Source of the DNA: Planctomycetota bacterium
Lineage (GTDB): Bacteria; Planctomycetota; Phycisphaerae; Sedimentisphaerales; Anaerobacaceae
DNA length: 64,000 nucleotides
Assembly: GCA_019456145.1 (NCBI GenBank)
Contig: VRUL01000001.1
Coordinates: forward strand, 1-64,000
Reading direction: 5' to 3'
Both the position numbers and the translations under genes were made by a program. Positions 57,397-64,000 of this stretch are shown here, piece after piece; position 1 is the first letter of the stretch, and the number at the start of each line of letters is the position of its first letter. The notes below the pieces were generated by a model. It was not told the origin of the DNA, ran no database searches, and worked only from the letters and a program-made list of their open reading frames with translations.

Positions 57397-57501
57397 AGGA
57401 CCCCCTCCCCGATTGACGACATTGTGATAGGAATCCATAAGAAGGGCTCCAGAGGCAATAAAAGGCGTTTGAGAAACCAGTTTAAGTAGAAAGGGACAAA
57501 G

Positions 57502-58872
57502 ATGTTAAAGAAGCTCTTGTCCACACCTACGACACAGCTTGGCAAAGCCGGCCGTTTTGCGGTATTTCAAATTAAACTATGGTCGCACTGTGCGAGACTG
57601 CTGAGAAAGAACCGCGCAGGCCAACAGGCCGCCGCCCTGTCATATTATACAATCTTCGGGATTGTCCCGCTGGCCATCTTATTACTTTTAATATTTCGAT
57701 TATTCCCCGTTTATAGTGACGTAGGCGAGAAAGTGAAAAATGCAGTCTATGATCAGCTTCCTCTGACAACTATTGAATATACGCCGGACCCCAAAAAACC
57801 GGAAGAAAAAATAGCGCTCACAGAATATCTCGATAATATAGCCGAAAGTTTCTTCACAAGATTAGATGAAGGTTCCATCGCGTTCTTTAGTATCGCAATT
57901 GTTTTCTGGGCAGCGCTGGCTCTGCTGTCAAGAATAGAAAGAGCATTTAACAATATCTGGCACGTTGCCCGCAACAGAAGTTTTGTGCATCGAATCATCA
58001 ACTATTGGGCACTTTTGACACTTGGGCCGTTGCTTTTGTTTCTCAGCCTGGGCGTTTTCGCCAGCACAAAATATGCTGATCTGAAACAGATACAAGAAAC
58101 CACCCTGTCAAACATTGCCCCAATTCTTCTGTCTTATATCGTCGCGACTGTCGCCTTTTTTCTGCTATATTTTATTCTGCCCAATACAAAGGTTAAAGCA
58201 AAAGCAGCCATTTGGGGAGCAGCCATGGCGGCGCTGGTCTGGAGTTTTGCAAAGTGGGGCTTTGGGCAATATGTTACTGAATTCATCCCTTACAGTAAGG
58301 TTTATGGGGTAATGGGGCTTATACCACTGAGCGTCTTCTCGATTTATATCACATGGCTGATTGTATTGTTCGGGCTGCTGTTGACATTTACTACTCAGCA
58401 CTTAACGAGTCTTGACGCTGCTGAGATTGCCGCTGCCAAAGAAACGGAGGAGTATTTCATCGCCAACGATCTGACAGCCATAAATATAGTCAGGGAGATT
58501 GCTATTGCATTCGAGAAAAACGATGCTCCGGTCGAGGCGGAGGTTATATGCAGCAAATTGAATATTCCAGCCGAGTTCGGGGAAAAGTTTCTCAAGCATC
58601 TTGTTGACAGTAAACTGATAGCCAGGACCTCCGACCCTAAGACAGGTTTCCTACCGGCCAGAGACCCGGCAAATATTAAATTGTCCGATATTGCCGAAGC
58701 TGTGGCCACGGCTGGTTTTGCTCAATCAACAACCGAGCAGCCTGATGCTCTGCAACAAATAACCCAGGCCCAGCGAAGTGCTTTGGCCCAGTACAATCTA
58801 AAACAAATTCTTGGTGACCTCCAAACGCCATCAACTTCAGACAACACTGCTGAACGAGACAGTAAAGCCTAA
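57502..58872 (+). CDS. YihY/BrkB family membrane protein
   Basis: 456 residues. About six membrane helices in residues 40-290 (AALSYYTIFGIVPLAILLLL, FFSIAIVFWAALALLSRIERAFNNIWHV, FVHRIINYWALLTLGPLLLFLS), matching the YihY family once misnamed RNase BN. The C-terminal 150 residues form a winged-helix-like soluble domain (VEAEVICSKLNIPAEFGEKF) and a Gln-rich tail. Function unsettled. It follows the AsmA-like gene by 105 bases. Confidence 0.9.
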   Translation: MLKKLLSTPTTQLGKAGRFAVFQIKLWSHCARLLRKNRAGQQAAALSYYTIFGIVPLAILLLLIFRLFPVYSDVGEKVKNAVYDQLPLTTIEYTPDPKKPEEKIALTEYLDNIAESFFTRLDEGSIAFFSIAIVFWAALALLSRIERAFNNIWHVARNRSFVHRIINYWALLTLGPLLLFLSLGVFASTKYADLKQIQETTLSNIAPILLSYIVATVAFFLLYFILPNTKVKAKAAIWGAAMAALVWSFAKWGFGQYVTEFIPYSKVYGVMGLIPLSVFSIYITWLIVLFGLLLTFTTQHLTSLDAAEIAAAKETEEYFIANDLTAINIVREIAIAFEKNDAPVEAEVICSKLNIPAEFGEKFLKHLVDSKLIARTSDPKTGFLPARDPANIKLSDIAEAVATAGFAQSTTEQPDALQQITQAQRSALAQYNLKQILGDLQTPSTSDNTAERDSKA

Positions 58873-58886
58873 GCTCCCGGTGTCTT

Positions 58887-60518
58887 TCAGGGTTTAGCAA
58901 TAATGGGGTGGCTTATTTGTTCCTTTACGCGGCCGATTTCATAGTGGCATTCAAGCGACAGTGCCGGCACAATCGGTTTTTTCGACACCTTCACCTCAGT
59001 CAATGGCACCACAGCAAATTCGACATTGAAAGTTCCTCCTTCTTTCGGAATCATAAGAGTTTTCGGCCCCGGGAGTTTATATTTTCCCTGGTCAGAACGC
59101 AGCTTAAATGTCATTTTCGCCGGTTCTCCCAACGCAGGAACCGATAACTTGTAAGTGACATTAAATGGTTGATTCTTCTTCGGCCGTGTTGACAGCCGCG
59201 TTGGCTTGGCCCTGTACAAATTCTGGTGGAGATGAACTGCTGCCACCGGCACCGCTGTCCACAAGTACTGCTTATTCAGCCGGCCATCGGTTTTGACTAT
59301 CTTAAGATGATCGATTATCTTGCCGTTGATGTCAAAGGTATCCATCGTGAGTTCATCACCCTTGATGTGAAACAGGCAGAAATGATATATTTTTCCTGCC
59401 TCGGCGTGGTAAATAGATTGCTTGATACGACTCAGCGGTGCGCCGCCGCCGCCGCAGGTGATATAAGTGACATAACCTCCATCGCTATTACTCGGCGGAG
59501 CAACAGGTCGAAACCGCTCATACTGATGCGAATGGCCTGTAATGACAAAGTCAACGCCGGATTTCGAAAGCATTGGCAGTGCATCGGGAGAGCCCCATGC
59601 CGACCAGTGACCGCCAAAGTTAATGCTTGGTATGTGATAGTTTACGAATTTCCAGCGAGCTGTGCTGTTTTTGACATCAGAAGCAATCATTTTTAAGAGT
59701 TCTTCAGTTTTCAGGCCTTTGGAAGCGTTGTCCACACAAAGATAATGCAGCGGCCCATAGTCGAAACTGAAGCTGTTCTTCCGGTCTTCGGGGACAAGCA
59801 GTTTTTCATAGTTGCCGTTGTTGCCTTCGTGATTGCCCTTGATAATATACATAGGCATAGTCTCAACGAAGCCCTTTACAGGACTGAAGTGTTGAGGTCC
59901 CCATTGTCTATAGCTATCACCGCTGCTCACCAAATCGCCGCAGTGCACCACGAAATCGACCTTTTTCTTCATCATCTGTTCTACCACTTTTCGATGAGTT
60001 TTAGGGTCGGTTCGGCTGTCGCCATAGACAAGGAATGTTACCTCATCGGTTTCATCCGGCACGGTACGAAATTTGTAGACTTTGTGTTGAATCCGGGATC
60101 GACCCAACATTGCAATTTGTTGTAAAAGGGGGACCCTCGGGCCGGTAACTCGATAACTGTACGCGCTGCCGGGCTCCAGATTTTCGAGTTGGGCTTTGTG
60201 GATGAAGGCGACCTTTTTCTTATCAGCTTCACCCTTTTCCTTAATTTCGTATTTGACCTGAACAGGCTCGGTTGTGACTTTTTTGTCCAGCACGTTACCT
60301 TTTCCGTATAGAACCTCGCCCGGCCCCTCGATTTCCGTCTCCCACATAAGCGCAGCTCGGTGTTCAGATACGCCAAGCAGGACAGGCCCCTTTGTTACTC
60401 CCGCGCAGCCTACCGCCCCTGTGAGTACAACGCCCAATGCTGCAATTAAGAACAACCGCGACAAGATTGCCACTTTCCCTGGTACACTTGAATTCTTTAG
60501 TGATTTCTCAATGCCCAC
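58887..60518 (-). CDS. Purple acid phosphatase-like metallophosphoesterase lipoprotein
   Basis: 543 residues. A signal peptide ends in a lipobox-like VGC. A fibronectin-like N-terminal domain (GPVLLGVSEHRAALMWETEI to RVTGPR) is followed by the calcineurin-like core: VYGDSRTD, VHCGDLVSSGD, IKGNHEGN, VNYHIPS and ITGHSHQYERF, giving all metal ligands. A C-terminal beta domain completes it. It would hydrolyse phosphate esters outside the inner membrane. The start is GTG at 60518 after AAAGGAAA. Confidence 0.88.
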   Translation of the reverse strand: MGIEKSLKNSSVPGKVAILSRLFLIAALGVVLTGAVGCAGVTKGPVLLGVSEHRAALMWETEIEGPGEVLYGKGNVLDKKVTTEPVQVKYEIKEKGEADKKKVAFIHKAQLENLEPGSAYSYRVTGPRVPLLQQIAMLGRSRIQHKVYKFRTVPDETDEVTFLVYGDSRTDPKTHRKVVEQMMKKKVDFVVHCGDLVSSGDSYRQWGPQHFSPVKGFVETMPMYIIKGNHEGNNGNYEKLLVPEDRKNSFSFDYGPLHYLCVDNASKGLKTEELLKMIASDVKNSTARWKFVNYHIPSINFGGHWSAWGSPDALPMLSKSGVDFVITGHSHQYERFRPVAPPSNSDGGYVTYITCGGGGAPLSRIKQSIYHAEAGKIYHFCLFHIKGDELTMDTFDINGKIIDHLKIVKTDGRLNKQYLWTAVPVAAVHLHQNLYRAKPTRLSTRPKKNQPFNVTYKLSVPALGEPAKMTFKLRSDQGKYKLPGPKTLMIPKEGGTFNVEFAVVPLTEVKVSKKPIVPALSLECHYEIGRVKEQISHPIIAKP

Positions 60519-60559
60519 AATGAATTTCCTTTCTGCAAAAATTAACTAATATTACTTCC

Positions 60560-61192
60560 TTAAAGTAGTTTCATAAGGGTAGTTGACGCATTATAGATGA
60601 AGAACAGGCCGAAGACAAGCAGTGCCGCCGAGCAAATCAGCAAAACGATATTTTGATTCCGAGGCCCAAGCAGCACTGATCCCTTGAAGCTCGCCCACGA
60701 CAGGAGACTAAACCAAATAAGGTCGCACAGCCAGTGCACAATCGCAAACAACACAAAGGCCCATATCCCAAAGCCAGTTGCAGAAATCGCAAGATTCAAT
60801 CCTATGCTGGCCCACCAGATTAAAAAAAACGGATTACCTCCCGACAGTACTATGCCGGCTACTACCGGACCACTCCTGGTCACCTTGACTTCCTGTTGTT
60901 CTGAACTTCTCAAACTGATCAGCATCCGGACTGCCATAATCATCAGGAACAACCCGCCGGCAAAGCCAATTACAATTTTGGTCGAGGCGGATTTAAGTAT
61001 CTTATCCATCCCCAATATAATCAGGATCATAAGCGGAAACTCGACGATGCCGTGCCCCACTGCCATAAGCGCACCGGCAAATCGATTCCGCGCCCCCATC
61101 GCGATAGCCGCAGCCGTTATCGGCCCCGGCGCCATCACGCCCGTAAGCGATACCCCCACCACCTCAAATAAGAACAACAGTAAGTTCACCAA
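60560..61192 (-). CDS. LysE/RhtB family exporter
   Basis: 210-residue, six-helix transporter: VSLTGVMAPGPITAAAIAMG is the family start motif, then GHGIVEFPLMILIILG and SGGNPFFLIWWASIGLNLA. Members export amino acids or other small molecules; substrate unknown. It follows yjbQ by 46 bases on the same strand. Confidence 0.88.
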   Translation of the reverse strand: MVNLLLFLFEVVGVSLTGVMAPGPITAAAIAMGARNRFAGALMAVGHGIVEFPLMILIILGMDKILKSASTKIVIGFAGGLFLMIMAVRMLISLRSSEQQEVKVTRSGPVVAGIVLSGGNPFFLIWWASIGLNLAISATGFGIWAFVLFAIVHWLCDLIWFSLLSWASFKGSVLLGPRNQNIVLLICSAALLVFGLFFIYNASTTLMKLL

Positions 61193-61238
61193 GTCCCCAA
61201 GGCTGAATTATTCGGTTTGCTCTGGTTAATTTACCTAC

Positions 61239-61655
61239 TCACTCGCCGATGATTTTTACCAGAACCCTCTTTTTTCTTTTACCGTCGAATTCACCGTAAA
61301 ATATACGCTCCCACGGCCCGAAATCAAGTGCGCCATCGGTAACAGCCACTACAACTTCCCTGCCCATGACGCTGCGTTTGAGGTGAGCGTCGGCGTTGTC
61401 CTCAAAACCGTTATGCCGATACTGCGAATACGGCTTTTCCGGCGCCAATTTCTCCAGCCAAACCTCAAAGTCCTGATGCAGGCCGGACTCGTCATCGTTG
61501 ATAAAGACGCTGGCGGTAATGTGCATAGCGTTACATAGCACAAAACCTTCCTTGATGCCGCTTTCTGTCAGACATTCTTCAACATGCGGCGTTATATTCA
61601 TGAATTCCCGTCGACCTGTTGTATTAAACCACAGCTCTTTTCTGTAACTTTTCAT
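61239..61655 (-). CDS. YjbQ family protein (UPF0047)
   Basis: 138-residue conserved protein: [20 protein letters not shown], the His-rich [15 protein letters not shown] and the C-terminal [20 protein letters not shown] are the UPF0047 blocks. Some members show weak thiamine-phosphate synthase activity, so a metabolic proofreading or promiscuous role has been proposed. It lies 14 bases after the glycosyltransferase gene. Confidence 0.9.
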   Translation of the reverse strand: MKSYRKELWFNTTGRREFMNITPHVEECLTESGIKEGFVLCNAMHITASVFINDDESGLHQDFEVWLEKLAPEKPYSQYRHNGFEDNADAHLKRSVMGREVVVAVTDGALDFGPWERIFYGEFDGKRKKRVLVKIIGE

Positions 61656-61669
61656 ATTCAGTCCTTAGT

Positions 61670-62854
61670 TCATAGTTCATTGTTTGTAGTAAGTTTTCTG
61701 TACACTGATTCAATCGTGTCGACCATTGTTTTTGGTGCGAATTTTTGTTTTACGAATTTTCGGCCAGCTTTGCCGAGTCTGTCTCTTAGCTCTTCGTTCT
61801 GTATCAATTCCGCGCAGGTTCTCGTTAATTGTTCGATATTCTCCGGCTCAACAAGGCATCCGGTGTTCTCATTTACCACTTCTCTTGCACCGTCGATATC
61901 GAAGGAGACTGCCGGTTTTGCACAGAGCATCGCTTGCGGCAAAGTGCGGGCAAGGCCTTCCCTCAGCGAGCAGTGCACGAGTATATCCGATGAGGCAATC
62001 GCCAGTGGAATCTGGCTCGGCGGCAATAGGCCGGTGAATTTGATTTTTTTGGCTAATCCCAATTGGTGGACCTGTTTTTTGAATCGCACGGCGAGGTTGC
62101 CATCACCAACGAAGAGCCAGAGAGCGACGGGAAATTTTTCGGAAAGAGTCTTTGCTGATTCAATAATGTATTTGTGACCTTTGAGCATGAAGAGCCGAGC
62201 AATTGTGACCAGCACAATCGCGTTTTTCGGGATTCCATACTTGCTGCGGAAATCTTCTTTACGCTCTTGTGAGATTGGCTCTAAGAAATCATCTTCCTCT
62301 ATCGCAGAATAAGCGGTAATAAACTGCTCGGGCTGACCTATGCCGGCGGCAGTTGCCTGAGTGGTCATTGCGTCAGCGACGCTGATGAAAGAATCCGTTC
62401 GCTTTGCAGCAGACCTTTCGACGGCGATATAAAATTTATTCAAGCATTTACTTTGATAAGGGTGAAAGGCCAGACCGTGTATTGTATGAACAATCGCCGG
62501 TGAGTTTTCACGCCATTTCCCTTTTAAGCTGTAAGCTGCAAATCGTCCCAATATCCCCGCCTTAGCTGAATGGGTGTGAACAACGTCAGGTTTTAGTCGT
62601 TTGAGATGTCTTTTGATTTGAAAATAACTTACTGTATCGTATAGAGGGCAGATTGCACGAATCAGCTTGGGAACAACGATTACATTATATTTTTCATTCT
62701 TTGCCTGATTAAACAGTTCGCCTTCGGGGCCTATGGCCGGGCCCGTGATGAGCGTGACGTCATGCCCTCGCTGTGCCAAGAGTTTACAGGTAATTAACGT
62801 GTTTTCCTGCGCCCCACCAAGTATTAATCTTGTTATTATGTGAACGATTTTCAA
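61670..62854 (-). CDS. GT4-family glycosyltransferase
   Basis: 394-residue GT-B glycosyltransferase. N-terminal MKIVHIITRLILGGAQENTL, DVVHTHSAKAGILGR; C-terminal nucleotide-sugar half with IARLFMLKGHKYIIE, FVGDGNL and the E-x7-E-like region HCSLREGLARTLPQAMLCAKP. It probably adds a sugar to a polysaccharide or lipid carrier; acceptor unknown. TTG at 62854 is chosen because CAGGAGG lies four bases upstream and the family start KIVHIIT follows directly; an ATG at 62872 adds six residues ahead of the ribosome site. Confidence 0.87.
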   Translation of the reverse strand: MKIVHIITRLILGGAQENTLITCKLLAQRGHDVTLITGPAIGPEGELFNQAKNEKYNVIVVPKLIRAICPLYDTVSYFQIKRHLKRLKPDVVHTHSAKAGILGRFAAYSLKGKWRENSPAIVHTIHGLAFHPYQSKCLNKFYIAVERSAAKRTDSFISVADAMTTQATAAGIGQPEQFITAYSAIEEDDFLEPISQERKEDFRSKYGIPKNAIVLVTIARLFMLKGHKYIIESAKTLSEKFPVALWLFVGDGNLAVRFKKQVHQLGLAKKIKFTGLLPPSQIPLAIASSDILVHCSLREGLARTLPQAMLCAKPAVSFDIDGAREVVNENTGCLVEPENIEQLTRTCAELIQNEELRDRLGKAGRKFVKQKFAPKTMVDTIESVYRKLTTNNEL

Positions 62855-62873
62855 TATGCCTCCTGCATACACT

Positions 62874-63617
62874 TCAGGCGTATTTAATGTGCATCAAGCA
62901 CAATCCTCCAGCCGGGGCGATGGGGCCGGCGGCAGTTCGGTCTTTTGCATCAAGAATTTCATTTATCTTTTCGGGCTTCCACCTGCCGCTGCCGACTTCG
63001 ACGAGAGTGCCGACGATATTTCTGACCATATTATACAAGAAGCTATCGCCTTCCACATCAATGTATACCCAATCATCACTCTGGCTGACATCGCAGCGAA
63101 AAATAGTTCTCACTGAAGTCTGCCGCTTGTCCGCCGCCGCGGCAAAGGATTTGAAATCCTTTTTGCCGACCAACATTGCCGCAGCCTGAGCCATAGCAGC
63201 GATATCAAGTGTTGTGGGCAGATGCCAGCAGTGCCTTATTTGCAGGACCGGCCGGAGCGGGCCTGTAAAAAAAGTGTAGCGGTATAACTTACTTTTAGCA
63301 GCACCCGTCAGGCTAAAATCCCGTGGAACTTCAACCGCCTGGGCAACTGCAATTTCAGGGGGCAGTCTGTGCGTAATCACCCTGGCGAGATTTTCAACCG
63401 GTATTAACGTGTCGATTTGCACAAGCGCCACCTGCCCCAGAGCACTTACGCCCGCATCGGTCCTACTTGCTCCGAATACTCTAACTTCACCGCCGATGAG
63501 ATCCTGGATTACCTCGGTAAGCGTGCCCTGAATAGTTCTTAGTCCGGGCTGGATTTGCCAACCGTGATATTCGCTGCCATCGTAGAGAATCGTGAGTTTT
63601 ATATTGCGAACGGTCAT
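62874..63617 (-). CDS. truA: tRNA pseudouridine synthase A
   Basis: 247-residue synthase making pseudouridine at positions 38-40 of tRNAs. KLTILYDGSEYHGWQIQPGL at the start, catalytic Asp in GASRTDAGVSALGQVA near residue 58, YRYTFFTGPLRPVLQ, and FLYNMVRNIVGTLVEVG. Length normal. It follows asd by nine bases. Confidence 0.96.
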   Translation of the reverse strand: MTVRNIKLTILYDGSEYHGWQIQPGLRTIQGTLTEVIQDLIGGEVRVFGASRTDAGVSALGQVALVQIDTLIPVENLARVITHRLPPEIAVAQAVEVPRDFSLTGAAKSKLYRYTFFTGPLRPVLQIRHCWHLPTTLDIAAMAQAAAMLVGKKDFKSFAAAADKRQTSVRTIFRCDVSQSDDWVYIDVEGDSFLYNMVRNIVGTLVEVGSGRWKPEKINEILDAKDRTAAGPIAPAGGLCLMHIKYA

Positions 63618-63626
63618 TACCGACGA

Positions 63627-64000
63627 TTATAGCAGCTTCTCTGCAATCTGCACAGCGTTCAGGGCTGCGCCTTTTCGTAACTGGTCGCCGGCGACCCAGA
63701 GATTGATACCGCGATTATCAGGTATCGATTCATCCTGACGGATTCTGCCAACGAAGACATCATCCTGGCCTGTAGCATCAATCGGCATTGGGAAACGATT
63801 GTTTTGGCGGTCATCAATCAGTGAAACTCCCGGCGCGGTATTCAGCAGGTCCCTGACCTGGTCGGGAGTAATCGGGTCGGTAAATTCAAGATTGATACTC
63901 TCGCAATGGGCCCTCAATACGGGGACACGAATACAGGTGCAGGTAATTGCGATATCCGGGCAGTCAAAAATCTTCCTGGTCTCTTTTATCATTTTAACCT
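63627..64000 (-). CDS. asd: Aspartate-semialdehyde dehydrogenase, C-terminal part (cut by window edge)
   Basis: The 3' portion of asd: MIKETRKIFDCPDIAITCTC followed by RVPVLRAHCESINLEF (with the conserved His), then GVSLIDDRQNNRFPMPIDA and VGRIRQDESIPDNRGINLWV, as in bacterial Asd enzymes of the lysine-methionine-threonine pathway. The frame is open to the window edge, so the start, NADP site and catalytic Cys lie outside. It is in the same orientation as truA, nine bases apart. Confidence 0.93.
   Translation of the reverse strand, partial: VKMIKETRKIFDCPDIAITCTCIRVPVLRAHCESINLEFTDPITPDQVRDLLNTAPGVSLIDDRQNNRFPMPIDATGQDDVFVGRIRQDESIPDNRGINLWVAGDQLRKGAALNAVQIAEKLL

Noticed and set aside
1-64000. 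tRNA genes, rRNA genes and CRISPR arrays
   Set aside because: No cloverleaf with T-loop, no rRNA-like conserved block and no regularly spaced repeat-spacer pattern was recognised by eye; a covariance search would be needed to be certain about tRNAs.

Overview
The window looks like a chromosomal segment of an uncultured Gram-negative bacterium, most likely a planctomycete of the Phycisphaerae type. The evidence is a secretin, an outer-membrane beta-barrel, several lipoproteins and an AsmA-like protein (two membranes); a Minf_1886-family protein; a GxxExxY cassette; a large secreted glycosidase fusion; and two copies of an AT-rich 'NEPNF/NPIKAN' repeat element of a kind I associate with planctomycete metagenome assemblies. 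The taxonomic call is inference. No rRNA, tRNA or CRISPR array was recognised by eye.

Layout. 33-3857 (minus): compact four-gene run, Septu-like defence pair ptuA-ptuB, then an S-adenosylmethionine decarboxylase-like gene and a DUF3326 gene. 3858-5390: repeat-rich non-coding DNA (strong promoter, structured repeat, heptanucleotide array, first NEPNF element). 5391-7494: small coiled-coil gene and a putative secreted glycosidase-like protein. 8052-17166: clpC, a membrane-anchored protein, a repeat patch holding a 140-bp MITE with target duplication and a purN remnant, a prolyl oligopeptidase, an RNase HI-PurN fusion beside a C4 zinc-ribbon protein, and an M20 peptidase. 17209-20504 (minus): unusual four-gene operon (NUDIX-like, methyltransferase, P-loop kinase-like, TudS-related) next to a membrane protein. 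20583-21537: second structured repeat and NEPNF element. 21538-24198: secreted trypsin-fold protease with a stand-alone homologue of its N-terminal domain, MarC, Minf_1886.

24230-34042 (minus): housekeeping cluster metG, ricT, holB, tmk, membrane protein, dnaE, with a GxxExxY cassette flanked by inverted repeats between tmk and holB. 34383-42916 (plus): sulfur assimilation and homocysteine operon with an Rrf2 regulator, DUF2061, APS reductase, MetY-type enzyme, ThiS-like sulfur carrier with a C-terminal cap, E1-like activator, JAMM protease, three envelope genes, and a sulfite reductase-TusA fusion. It matches the protein-thiocarboxylate route to homocysteine known from Wolinella: sulfate-derived sulfite is reduced, loaded on the carrier C-terminus, and transferred to an activated homoserine by MetY.

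43142-50625: GH16-GH29 fusion glycosidase, pgsA, rimO, a secretin with a TolA-like tail, a small unknown gene and a beta-helix gene remnant. 50984-58872 (plus): rpsB-tsf-pyrH-frr, then an AsmA-like protein and YihY. 58887-64000 (minus): metallophosphoesterase, LysE exporter, YjbQ, GT4 glycosyltransferase, truA, and the 3' part of asd running off the window edge.
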